Source: VAZQ01 sp963763365
GTDB lineage: Bacteria > Pseudomonadota > Alphaproteobacteria > Rhizobiales > Xanthobacteraceae
Direction of reading: 5' to 3'
Length of the DNA stretch: 64,000 bases
Assembly: GCA_963763365.1 (NCBI GenBank)
Contig: CAVXOE010000015.1
Location: 124,001-188,000 of the forward strand
Position 1 is the stretch's first letter. Each line of letters begins with the position of its first letter. Of the stretch, positions 34,717 through 43,652 are shown one piece after another. The notes under the pieces were generated by a model. The model was given only the letters and a program-made list of their open reading frames with translations. It made no database searches and was not told the DNA's origin. Both the position numbers and the translations under genes were made by a program.

Positions 34717-36322
34717 CCGTTGATCTTAAGCTTCCCTTCGTCGCAAGTTGTGCCTGGCGGCGCAGCTCGACTTTGTCGACCTTTCCGACCGCGGTCTTCG
34801 GAATCTCATCCACGATCTCGATGGCCGCCGGAACCTTGTATTTTGCAAGATTGCCGGCGCAGTGCGCCAACAGCTCATCCGCTTCCACGGCCGCGGCGTC
34901 TTTCAGAACCACGTAAGCCATGACGACTTCGCCGCGATAATGGTCGGGAACGCCGATGGCGGCGGCTTCTTTCACGGCCGGACTCATGTGCAGCACGTCC
35001 TCGACCTCGCGCGGGTAGACGTTATAGCCGCTGACGATGACCATGTCGTTCTTACGGCCGCGAATGAAGAGATAGCCGTCATTGTCGATCTCTCCGATGT
35101 CTCCCGTATAGAGCCATCCATCGCGCAACGCTTCCGCGCTCTCCTTCGGCCGGTTGCGGTAGCCGGACATCAACTGGGGACCACGTGCGCGAATTTCCCC
35201 ATGGGCACCGCGCGGCAAGACCTTGCTGCCGCTCTCGACGTCGACGATCTCGATTTCCGTTTCGGGAATCGCAATGCCGACCGAGCGGGCCTTGCGAATT
35301 CCCCCGACCGGATTGGCCGAGAGGACAGGCCCGGCCTCGCTTTGCCCGTAGCCTTCGTAAACCGGGCAACCGACCATGCTCTCCCATTGCTCGAGCGTCT
35401 GCTCCGGCAGCGCTGAGGCACCCGAAAAACAGACCCGCAGCGAACTGAAATCAGTTCTCGCAAAGCCTTCATACGCCATCAGGCCGGTGAACAGCGTGGG
35501 GCTTCCCGGGAAAAACGTAATCCGCTCTGCCGTGAGCGTATGCAGCAAGATGTCGGGCCGATACTTCGGCAGGATGACAAGGGTGCCGCGAGCATAGACC
35601 GACAAATAAAGTGCGGTGGACGTCGCATAGACATGAAAGAGCGGCATCACACACAGGACGCGCTCCCCTTCCATCGTAGCAACCACCCCTTCCCGCTGCG
35701 CCACGTTGAACGACATCGGGCCATGCAGGCTGTTGACGCCTTTGGGGCGCCCCGACGTTCCGCCGGTATATTGCAAGGTCGCCAGATCGCCAGGATTTGG
35801 CAGCGAAGGCAGATCGAATTTGTTCCGTCGGGCGTCCGGGTCCGAGAGGAGTTTGCCGCCAGCCCCGAGGCCGAGACAGACACGAATTCCCAGGCGCGCG
35901 GCGATGGGTTCAATGGACGCCAAGCGTGCTGCCTCACACAGCACGATGACGGGAGCCGAATCGGACAAAAGGTCCGTCAGTTCGCGATCGCTGTAGGTCG
36001 GGTTGAGCGGCACCTCCTGCGCGCCGGCTGCATGGATCGCGAACATCGCGATCGCGGTTTCGAGCGAATTGCCCAGGATCATTGCCACGCGCTGCCCGGC
36101 CGCTCCCAGGCCTTGCAGTTCGTGCGCGAACGCCGCGACGCACGACAGGAACTCCGCATAGGTCAGACGAACATCGCCGCAGACAAGCGCCTCGCGGTCC
36201 GGCGCCCGCTCGGCGGCGTCCTTGAGCATGTGCACGACCGTCGGATGCACCTTGGCTTTGAGCGGATCGCCGTGAACCCGCGAAAGCGATGCACCGGTGA
36301 CGCTGTCGGGCTGTTGACTCAC
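34713..36322 (-). CDS. AMP-forming acyl-CoA ligase (frameshift at the 3' end in this sequence)
   Basis: About 536 residues when corrected. ANL-superfamily motifs are in order: LQYTGGTSGRPKGVNSLHGP (P loop), MPLFHVYATSTALYLS, YEGYGQSEAGPVLSANPVGG, GWLYTGDIGEIDNDGYLFIR, GRKNDMVIVSGYNVYPREVE and EIPKTAVGKVDKVELRRQ (catalytic Lys). It activates a carboxylate to its CoA thioester. As read here the frame runs past the end into the hutU region for a false 922-residue fusion. Adding one G to the run at 34734-34736 gives ..ATKGKLKING and a stop that overlaps the hutU start. This is the only deletion-type error seen. The substrate is unknown; medium-chain or aromatic acids fit the family. Confidence 0.88.
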
Positions 36323-36349
36323 CGTTTGCTCCTCGGGCCGGACCGGATG

Positions 36350-37132
36350 TCAGATCAGCGAGCCCTGGTGAACCTGACCGCCGTCGATGGTGACCACGGT
36401 TCCGGACGTGTAGGCGGACAGATCGGACGCCAGCAGGACGGTCATCACCGCAATTTCGTCCGGGGTGCCGGCGCGTTGAAACGGCATCGGCTTGACCAGT
36501 TCGCTCCACCTCTCGGCATCGCCGAACCTATCCTTGGCTTCTTTTTGCAGAAGCGAGATCAATCGATCCGTCGCGACCGGGCCCGGGTTGATGCCGACAA
36601 CCCGCAGACCATCCTCCGGACTGTTGCCGCCCAGCGCGCGGGTAAAGGCAATCAGTGCGGCGTTGCCGGCACTGCCGCAAATATATCGGGAATCCAGCCG
36701 CTCGCCGCCGGTCCCGAGAATATTGATGATCACGCCACTCCTGCGCTTCCTCATCAGCGCGTAGAACGCCCGGGTCATGTTGATGTAGCCGAACACCTTC
36801 AATTCCCAGGCCTTGCGCCATCGCTCTTCGTCGATCTCCTCGACCGTCCCGCGCGGGATCGAACCGGCATTGTTGACCAGGATGTCGAAGTGCCCGCATT
36901 CGCGCGCCAGAAGTTGCGCGTTCTTGCTCTCCGACATGTCGAGGGCGAAGGTCTGTACTTCGACGTTCCACCGGCCTTGGATCGCCTTCTTGACCTCGGC
37001 GAGGTCGGCCGCGGTGCGCGCCACCAATGCCAAATGGACGCCCTCCTGCGCGAAACGCAGCGCGATCGCTTCGCCGATACCCTTGGAGGCTCCGGTAATC
37101 AGCGCCTTTCTGCCCGTGAGGCCAAGTTCCAT
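36350..37132 (-). CDS. Short-chain dehydrogenase/reductase family protein with atypical active site
   Basis: A 260-residue Rossmann protein starting MELGLTGRKALITGASKGIG (T-G-x3-G-x-G coenzyme site), then ALDMSE, ILVNNAGSIPRG (NNAG) and GVIINILGTGGERLDSRYIC. The last segment should carry the Ser..Tyr-x3-Lys triad, but the motif reads Y-I-C-G-S with Ser in the Lys position and no Ser in the usual INISS place. VVGINPGPVATDRL then follows as in normal SDRs. Activity may therefore differ from classical alcohol/ketone redox. It sits between hyuB and the CoA ligase gene (27 bp). Confidence 0.85.
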   Translation of the reverse strand: MELGLTGRKALITGASKGIGEAIALRFAQEGVHLALVARTAADLAEVKKAIQGRWNVEVQTFALDMSESKNAQLLARECGHFDILVNNAGSIPRGTVEEIDEERWRKAWELKVFGYINMTRAFYALMRKRRSGVIINILGTGGERLDSRYICGSAGNAALIAFTRALGGNSPEDGLRVVGINPGPVATDRLISLLQKEAKDRFGDAERWSELVKPMPFQRAGTPDEIAVMTVLLASDLSAYTSGTVVTIDGGQVHQGSLI

Positions 37133-37166
37133 CTGATGTCCTTTTCCTTGTTCGTTCCGAGTGTGC

Positions 37167-38922
37167 TTATCCGAGACCATCGGATGGCGCGCGACCGGCG
37201 CGCAACGAACGCGTTTCGGCCTCGTCGACCGTCATGGTGATGGGATCTATGACGACCCCGAAGTCGTCACGCGCGCTGCGGACGGAGACGAAGCCGTTGC
37301 TGACATCGCTCAGCACGCGGTCGACGGGCCGCTCGAATGGATCGCCATAGCCGCCGCCCCCGCCCGCACGCTGATACATGACCGTCCCGGGTTGAATGCC
37401 ACGCACGATCTCCTTGGTCCGCGGCGAAACGGTACGGCCGGCGGCCGAAACAAACTTGATTTCGTTGCGCGCGCCCGGCCGGCCGCCGAACTGTCCGAAG
37501 GCCCTCGCCTCCTCTTCGACGCCGTCGCCGTAGCAGACCGCCGTCACATCCTCGCCATCGATCCGCATTTCCGTCTCGATCCCCAACCCGCCGCGCCAAC
37601 GCCCAGGCCCAGCCGAGTCCGTCAGGTACTCGTGCTTGAGCAGAAAATGCGGGCCTTGCAGTTCGAACATCTCGTAGTCCTGCGCCAGGATGCCGCCCGC
37701 GCAGTTGATCAAGCCGATATGGTCGTAGCCGTCGGCCATCCACGTCGCGCCGGATCCGCCTTTTTGCGACAGAAAGAAGATGTCGGAATAGGGCCGATTG
37801 AAGCGCGGGTCGGTCCCGGTGACCGAGGCCCCGAAGAAGCGATTCCAGCCTGCCGTCACCATTTTCGGCAACGCCTCCGCAAAGGCCCTGAAGATCGCAT
37901 CCGAAATCGGCCCGGTCAGTGAATTGCCGAATGTGGTCGCCGCCGGATAGGGCGCGTTCAAGAACGAACCTGGTGGATTGATGAACTTGATCGGCCGCAC
38001 CAGCCCGGCGTTGTGCGGGATATCGGCGTTGATCAACATCAGGAACGTCAGAAGCTGGGCGGAAGCCGCCGCGGCGAATGGCGCATTCACAAAGCCGGGC
38101 GTTGGCGGTGACGAGCCCGACAGGTCGAATGTGATATCGCTGCCTTGCACGATCACCTCGAGCTTGATCTTCATCCGCGAGCCGGGATTTACGCCATCGT
38201 AGAATGCCCAGCTCTCGCCGTGATAGTGCCCGTCCGGGATGGCTTCGATTTCCTTTCGCACCATCCTCTCGGTGCTGTCGTAGAGCGCGGCGATGTTGCG
38301 GGCAAACTCGTCGACCCCGAAACGCGCGATGACCTCCCGCAGGCTGCGTTCGCCGACCAGAGTGGCGCCGATTTCGGCCCGGATATCCTCTTCCACAATG
38401 CTCATCCGGATGTTGGCGAACAGAAACCGCCAAACGTCTTCCCGCAATCGGCCCGCCTCGATGATTTTCAGCGGCGGGATTCGCAACGCCTCCTGCCATA
38501 CCTCGCGCGCGTCGGGATTGTAGCCGCCCCTCACCGCGCCGCCGATGTCGGCCTGATGCCCCTTGCAGGCCGACCAGGCCACCAGCGCTGCCGTCCACGA
38601 ACACCGGCCGCAAGGCGGCGACGTCGTTGTTCTGGTTGCCGCCTGAGAAAACGTCGTTGTGAAGAAAGACATCGCCGGGGTGAATATTGCCGGCGAAGGC
38701 ATTGATGACACTTTCGACCGCCGGCTGAAGCGCGAATGCCAGAACCGGAACGTATTCCGTCTGCTCCAGCATGCGGCCTTGCGCGTCGTAGAGTCCGGTC
38801 GCGAAATCGCGCGCCTCGTTCAGGATGGGCGACCGGGTCGTCCGCAGCAAGGTAAGGCCAATCTCCTCCGTGATGGATTTGAGACGGCGTTGCAGCACTG
38901 CAATCGTCACCGGATCGACCAT
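37167..38922 (-). CDS. hyuB: Hydantoinase/oxoprolinase B-subunit (frameshifted in this sequence)
   Basis: About 584 residues when corrected. The start MVDPVTIAVLQRRLKSITEE, then GLTLLRTTRSPILNEARDFA, VLAFALQPAVESVINAF and HPGDVFLHNDVFSGGNQNND is classical HyuB. The second frame resumes as ALVAWSACKGHQADIGGAVR and continues with SWAFYDGVNPGSRMKIKLEV, TIDLSGSSPPTPGFVNAPFA-like ITFDLSGSSPPTPGFVNAPF, GGSGATWMADGYDHIGLINC and FLLKHEYLTDSAGPGRWRGG. An extra base within 38585-38592 causes the break. With HyuA it forms an ATP-dependent hydantoinase/5-oxoprolinase-type complex in the cytoplasm. It starts 12 bp after hyuA. Confidence 0.87.
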
Positions 38923-38934
38923 GCTCTCCCGATC

Positions 38935-41013
38935 CTAGCTTTGGAATTCAAGCACGGACGTCCCGACGGCATCGAGCGTCAAGTTGCAGTCGGACGGCAC
39001 CACGATCGTCGTGTTCACGGTTTCCACGATGGCGGGACCATTCAGACGGTTGCCATGTGCCAGGGCGTCGCCGTCATAAACATCGACCTCGGAGAACGAT
39101 GCGCGATCGGGCAACCAGATCGGACGGCGGCTCTTCCTGGCCGCCTCGCATGCCGGGCCGTGGTCTGCTTCAACCGCGGCGGCGAGCTTGGGCGTCAAGC
39201 CAATCCCGCGCACGCGCACGCTGATCATCTCCACCACGGTCGGTTGATCGGCTAGCGAATAGCCATAAAGCTGGTCGTGTCGCGCGTGGAACTTGGACAG
39301 CACCTCCGCAAGCTTCAGTTCCGTCAGGCTCGCGCGCGCGAACTCCACCGAGATTTCGTGAAACTGGCCGCGGTAGCGCAGATCGGCCGAATATTGAAAT
39401 TGCCGCTCCTGCGACGCGACACCTTCCGACTCCAAGGTGGCGTGAGCGAGCGCTTCCATATCCTCGATGGCTGCCGGAATGCGCCGCAACTCGTCGCTCC
39501 CGGCAACCAGCGCGCACGTCACGCTGCGCACGAAATCATGCTTGAAGTCGGTGCGGAGCATGCCGGCGGCACAGAAGATCGACGCATCGCGCGGAACCAG
39601 TATCTTCTTGATGCCCAGTTCGCGGGCGATTTCCGCGGCGTGGATAGCTCCGGCTCCACCCGCGCAAACGAGCGGAAACTCGCGCGCATCATAGCCCTTT
39701 TGAACCGAGATCTCGCGAATGGCCGACGCCATGTTGACGTTGATGACGCGATACATCCCGGCTGCGGCCTGTTCTATGGTCAAATCCAACGGCCGCGCGA
39801 TGTGCGCGTCGATCGCGGCACGTGCGGCTTGCACGTCCAATTTGAGCCGGCCGCCCGCGAAGAAATCCGGCGACAGATAGCCCAGCATCAGATTGGCGTC
39901 GCTGCATGTGGGAAGCATCCCGCCCCGTGCGTAGCAAGCGGGACCGGGCTTCGACCCGGCGCTCTGCGGGCCCATCCGCAGCAAGCCGCCTTCGTCCACC
40001 CGCCCGATCGACCCGCCGCCTGCCCCGATCGTCAGGATTTCCAACGACGGCAACGCCATCGCGAACCGATTGATCTGGTTTGCGGTGGTGATCGCCGCCG
40101 TCGCATCCTTCACGAGGGCCGCATCGAAGCTCGTTCCGCCCATGTCGACCGTGATGAAGCTTGCTTGCGTCCCGGCCCCGAAGATTTGGAGGCCGGCAAC
40201 GGGCGCCGCGGCCGGGCCCGACAACAACGTGCTGGCCGCAAGTTCGGCGACCGTCGCCGGCGCGGCAACGCCGCCGTTCGACTGCATGATCAGAAGCTTG
40301 CCGGCGAAGCGCGCTTGCTGAAGACGCGCTTCCAAAGCCGTCAGATACCGAACCAAGATCGGACCAACCGCGGCGTTGAGAACCGCCGTGCTCAAGCGCT
40401 CGTAGAACCGGATTTGCGGGAGGACGGTTGAGGACACCGAGATGTAGACGTCCGGCATGACCCGCCGGAGATAGCGACTGGCGTCCTTCTCGTGTGCATC
40501 ATTCGCCCAGGCGTGAAGAAAGCAGATCGCGACCGCCTCGACCTGCTCTCTCTTGAAGACTTCGACCGCGGCGGCGAGATCGTCGACGGCAAGCGGGGTG
40601 ATTTCGCGGCCGCGCTCGTCGATGCGCTCCGTGACCGGCAACCGCAATGGCCGCGGAACGGGCGGTACTGCCGGCGGATACTTGTTGTCGTAAGGACGCT
40701 CGCGTATGCCGCGCCGCATCTGCAGCGCATCGCGAAACCCGCGCGTCGTCAGCAATCCGGTCTTTGCGATCCTGCCGGTGAGAACGGCGTTGGTCGTGAT
40801 GGTCGTCCCGTGAACGATCAGCGATACGTCCCGCAGAAATGCATCGACCGGAAGATTCAAGGTGTCGGCCATTTCGGTGAGGCCGGCAAGAACCGCGTCC
40901 GACGGGTCGTCAGGCGTCGACAGAACCTTGAACGACCGGCCACGCGAGAGTTCGTCCAACAGCAGAAAATCGGTGAACGTCCCCCCCACGTCGATGCCGA
41001 TCCGATACGCCAC
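38935..41013 (-). CDS. hyuA: Hydantoinase/oxoprolinase A-subunit
   Basis: An intact 692-residue protein. The ASKHA-type nucleotide site is seen in MAYRIGIDVGGTFTDFLLLD (DVGGTFTD), LIVHGTTITTNAVLTGRIAK, LIMQSNGGVAAPATVAELAA, SFITVDMGGTSFDAALVKDA, LTIGAGGGSIGRVDEGGLLR and VCAGGAGAIHAAEIARELG. The family opens cyclic amides (hydantoins, 5-oxoproline) at the cost of ATP; acetone and acetophenone carboxylases are relatives. It is the first gene of the minus-strand run hyuA-hyuB-SDR-ligase-hutU and is divergent from a TetR gene. Confidence 0.93.
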   Translation of the reverse strand: MAYRIGIDVGGTFTDFLLLDELSRGRSFKVLSTPDDPSDAVLAGLTEMADTLNLPVDAFLRDVSLIVHGTTITTNAVLTGRIAKTGLLTTRGFRDALQMRRGIRERPYDNKYPPAVPPVPRPLRLPVTERIDERGREITPLAVDDLAAAVEVFKREQVEAVAICFLHAWANDAHEKDASRYLRRVMPDVYISVSSTVLPQIRFYERLSTAVLNAAVGPILVRYLTALEARLQQARFAGKLLIMQSNGGVAAPATVAELAASTLLSGPAAAPVAGLQIFGAGTQASFITVDMGGTSFDAALVKDATAAITTANQINRFAMALPSLEILTIGAGGGSIGRVDEGGLLRMGPQSAGSKPGPACYARGGMLPTCSDANLMLGYLSPDFFAGGRLKLDVQAARAAIDAHIARPLDLTIEQAAAGMYRVINVNMASAIREISVQKGYDAREFPLVCAGGAGAIHAAEIARELGIKKILVPRDASIFCAAGMLRTDFKHDFVRSVTCALVAGSDELRRIPAAIEDMEALAHATLESEGVASQERQFQYSADLRYRGQFHEISVEFARASLTELKLAEVLSKFHARHDQLYGYSLADQPTVVEMISVRVRGIGLTPKLAAAVEADHGPACEAARKSRRPIWLPDRASFSEVDVYDGDALAHGNRLNGPAIVETVNTTIVVPSDCNLTLDAVGTSVLEFQS

Positions 41014-41127
41014 CCGGCAACTCCCTCAGCATCGGCGACACAGCAACGCGTCGAAGCCGCTTCACCCTATTCGGAAATCCGCATCGCTGCATTTCCCAGC
41101 AAGTAGTATCGCAGGCCGAAAACCATT

Positions 41128-41143
41128 TCAACGAGGGTGTAAA
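41128..41143. promoter_or_regulatory. Degenerate TTTACR-N4-YGTAAA dyad in the hyuA-tetR intergenic region
   Basis: TCAACG-AGGG-TGTAAA: a perfect right half and a left half matching four of six positions of the dyads found at 43574 and 47251. It lies in the 216-bp divergent gap, where the TetR protein could control both itself and the hyuA operon. Confidence 0.4.
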
Positions 41144-41229
41144 ATGGCCTAAGCTTGGGCTCAACGCGCGATGGCAGCGGACCTCCGCGCCATTGCGCCT
41201 TCACGATCCAGACGATCGGAATTCGATCC

Positions 41230-41820
41230 ATGAAGCGACGACTCGAAATCGTTCGACGCGCGACGGAGATCTTCGAGCGCAAGGGGTTTACACAGACTTC
41301 ATTCGAAGACATCGCCAGCGCGGTCGGATTGAAGCGCGAAGCGCTCTACTATCATTTCAAGAACAAGTCGGAGATTCTCTACGATATCATCAAGCCGCAG
41401 AGCGACGCGCTCGTGCGCGGGCTTGAACGCATTTCGGTTCTGGACGCCCCGTTCGAGCGGCGTTTCGCCATGGCGATTGAAAATCACATTGAGAGGTTCA
41501 GTCCGAACTATCTCGAAATGGCCGTGGCCTACCGGGAGATATCCGGCCGCGAGGTGACCAAGCACCTGTCCGAGTTGCGGAAGACCTGGAAGGCCTATGA
41601 GAAGCTCTGGATCGATCTGATCGAAGCCGGGCAGCGCAGCGGCGAAGTCGACCCCAGCCTCAATGCCAAGGTCGTCGGCTTCGCGGTGCTTGGCCTCTGC
41701 AATTCGCTGTCGTCCTGGTACAGTCCGGAAGGACCCATCACGCTCGCGCAACTGATGGATACGTTCTTCAAGATTACCGCGCGTGGAATTTGCACCGGCC
41801 CCGTTTCGCAGCACGGCTGA
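41230..41820 (+). CDS. TetR/AcrR-family transcriptional regulator
   Basis: A 196-residue protein starting MKRRLEIVRRATEIFERKGF at ATG 41230. The DNA-binding helix-turn-helix is FERKGFTQTSFEDIASAVGL, with KREALYYHFKNKSEILYDII completing the TetR_N signature. The C-terminal ligand domain (RGLERISVLDAPFERRFAMA .. VDPSLNAKVVGFAVLGLCNS) resembles regulators that sense acyl-CoA esters in fatty-acid or aromatic-acid catabolism. It is divergent from hyuA and lies 11 bp before an acyl-CoA dehydrogenase gene, so it probably represses both directions and releases on a CoA-thioester intermediate. Confidence 0.88.
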   Translation: MKRRLEIVRRATEIFERKGFTQTSFEDIASAVGLKREALYYHFKNKSEILYDIIKPQSDALVRGLERISVLDAPFERRFAMAIENHIERFSPNYLEMAVAYREISGREVTKHLSELRKTWKAYEKLWIDLIEAGQRSGEVDPSLNAKVVGFAVLGLCNSLSSWYSPEGPITLAQLMDTFFKITARGICTGPVSQHG

Positions 41821-41831
41821 GCGCACTTACG

Positions 41832-43559
41832 ATGGATTTCGAACCCACCTGCGACAACGCAAAGTTCCTGATCTGCGATGTCCTGGGGATCGGGCAGCTT
41901 CGCGCATCCACACGCTACGCGCACGTCGACGACGAACTCATCGCCAGCGTATTGGAGCAGGGCCGGCAGTTCATATCGGCGCACATATCGCCCTTGAACG
42001 CGGTCGCGGATCGCGTTGGCGCCAGCATGGATCGAGGCAACGTGCGTTGCCCGCCCGGCTTTCGCGACGCCTATGCGAGATTTGTCGAAGCCGGTTGGCC
42101 GTCGCTGAATTTGCCGGACGAATTGGGCGGGCAGGACCTGCCGCTCGTCGTGCAGACCGCGTTTTCCGAAATGGTGTGTGGCGCCTGCCTGGCTTTCTCA
42201 ATGCTGCCGGTCATGCCCAGGGCCGGAACGCACGTTCTGATGAAGCATGCGACGCCCGACCTGCTCAGGAGGTACGGGCGGAACCTTGCGGCCGGTCGCG
42301 ATACCGCAACGATTTGCATTTCCGAACCGGACGCCGGCTCGGATGTCGGCCGCATTCGCACCGCCGCCACGGCGCAACCGGACGGCACGTGGCGCATCGA
42401 CGGGACAAAGATATTCATCAGCTTTGGCGATCACGACCTGACCGAGCAGATCGTGCATTTCGTTCTGGCCCGTACGTCGCCGGCGTCCACCGGAACGCGA
42501 GGCCTCGGTCTTTTTCTGGTGCCGAAGCTGCTCGATGGCGATGCCGGCGCGCGGCACCGCAATGCGGTGAAGGTCGCACGTCTCGAACACAAGATGGGGA
42601 TGAACGGCTCTCCGACCTGCCAGCTCGACTTCGAGGGCGCAACAGGTTTCCTGATCGGCGAGGAAAACCGAGGACTCAATGCACTATTCACGATGATCAA
42701 TCTCATGCGGCTGGAGGTCGCCATTCAAGGCGTCGGCATCGCGGAACGGGCGACGCAGGCGGCGGCCAACTACGCGATCGGCCGGCGTCAGGGAGGGCCG
42801 GCGAGCGAAAAGCCCGAAGCCATCGCCAATCATCCCGACGTCAGGCGCATGCTGCTGACGATGCGAGCGGAAACGATCGCGATGCGCGCGCTTGTTCTGG
42901 AGGCGGCGCTGCAACTGGACCTCGCTTCGGCTGCCGACGACGAACAGACGCGACGGCGGGCCCAATACCTGGCCGAGTTCCTCCTGCCGATTTGCAAGGC
43001 GCGCGCGGCTGAGACCGGCCATGCCGTGGCGAACCTCGCGGTCCAGGTGTTCGGCGGCCACGGCTACATCACCGACAATGGCGTCGAGCAAAACGTGCGC
43101 GACAGCCGCGTTCTCTCGATCTACGAAGGGACGAACGGCATCCAGGCCATTGATCTGGCGCTGCGGAAGATTCCCGGCGATGACGGCGTGCGATGGCGGA
43201 TATTCAGAGACAGCGTCGCTGCCGAGATCGGAAGCCATCAGGCATCGATCGAAAGAAGCGCGGTGGAAGACTGCCTGAGCCGGCTGGAAAGACTTGTTGC
43301 CGGGCTTCCCGATCGTTCGAAACGCTCGGTGGAGGCCGGCGCCACTCCCCTCCTCGAACTGATCGGACTGACGGCGTGCGGCTGGATGTGGCTGCGCATC
43401 CTGCGCGCACCGGCGCCTCCAGAACAGGCGAGGCAAATCGCCTGGTGTGCCCGGTGGTGGGCCGAGCAAATCGCTCCGCTCGCCGGCACACTGGAAGCTC
43501 GCGCGGCGGCGAGTGCCGGGATTATTGACGCCGTCGAGCCCGCGATGCTCATCAGTTGA
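41832..43559 (+). CDS. Acyl-CoA dehydrogenase (DmdC/AcdA-like, long form)
   Basis: A 575-residue flavoprotein starting MDFEPTCDNAKFLICDVLGI. Landmarks are WPSLNLPDELGGQDLPLVVQ, ATICISEPDAGSDVGRIRTA, KMGMNGSPTCQLDFEGATGF (substrate/FAD contacts), QVFGGHGYITDNGVEQNVRD and RVLSIYEGTNGIQAIDLALR, where the YEGT Glu is the likely catalytic base. The extra C-terminal 130 residues match the long subfamily that includes 3-methylmercaptopropionyl-CoA dehydrogenase and related enzymes on bulky acyl-CoAs. It introduces a 2,3 double bond into an acyl-CoA. First enzyme gene after tetR. Confidence 0.9.
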   Translation: MDFEPTCDNAKFLICDVLGIGQLRASTRYAHVDDELIASVLEQGRQFISAHISPLNAVADRVGASMDRGNVRCPPGFRDAYARFVEAGWPSLNLPDELGGQDLPLVVQTAFSEMVCGACLAFSMLPVMPRAGTHVLMKHATPDLLRRYGRNLAAGRDTATICISEPDAGSDVGRIRTAATAQPDGTWRIDGTKIFISFGDHDLTEQIVHFVLARTSPASTGTRGLGLFLVPKLLDGDAGARHRNAVKVARLEHKMGMNGSPTCQLDFEGATGFLIGEENRGLNALFTMINLMRLEVAIQGVGIAERATQAAANYAIGRRQGGPASEKPEAIANHPDVRRMLLTMRAETIAMRALVLEAALQLDLASAADDEQTRRRAQYLAEFLLPICKARAAETGHAVANLAVQVFGGHGYITDNGVEQNVRDSRVLSIYEGTNGIQAIDLALRKIPGDDGVRWRIFRDSVAAEIGSHQASIERSAVEDCLSRLERLVAGLPDRSKRSVEAGATPLLELIGLTACGWMWLRILRAPAPPEQARQIAWCARWWAEQIAPLAGTLEARAAASAGIIDAVEPAMLIS

Positions 43560-43573
43560 AGACGCCTTTCGTG

Positions 43574-43589
43574 TTTACGGGGACGTAAA
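43574..43589. promoter_or_regulatory. Perfect 16-bp dyad (TTTACG-GGGA-CGTAAA) upstream of the thiolase
   Basis: An exact inverted repeat with a four-base spacer, ending ten bases before a TTGACA -35 element. The same layout recurs at 47252-47267 and, degenerately, in the hyuA-tetR gap. It is a likely operator for the local TetR regulator. Confidence 0.55.
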
Positions 43590-43598
43590 AGCGCTTCA

Positions 43599-43627
43599 TT
43601 GACATTTCGCCGCAAGTTGGCTGTGAT
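43599..43627 (+). promoter_or_regulatory. Probable promoter of the thiolase-monooxygenase pair
   Basis: TTGACA at 43599-43604, a 17-base spacer and TGTGAT at 43622-43627 (four of six to the -10 consensus). Transcription would begin near 43634, about 20 bases before the GTG start of the thiolase. Confidence 0.45.
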
Positions 43628-43652
43628 CGGCGTATAGCGAGAGTGTCAGCAG

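Noticed and set aside
33554..36322. Apparent 922-residue ligase fusion protein
   Set aside because: The C-terminal 380 residues are hutU DNA read out of frame; a one-base deletion at 34734-34736 explains the missing stop.
41123..41147. CCATTT...AAATGG inverted repeat in the hyuA-tetR gap as the TetR operator
   Set aside because: The 13-base spacer is unusual for a TetR site and the motif is not seen at the other promoters; the overlapping YGTAAA half-site is a better candidate.
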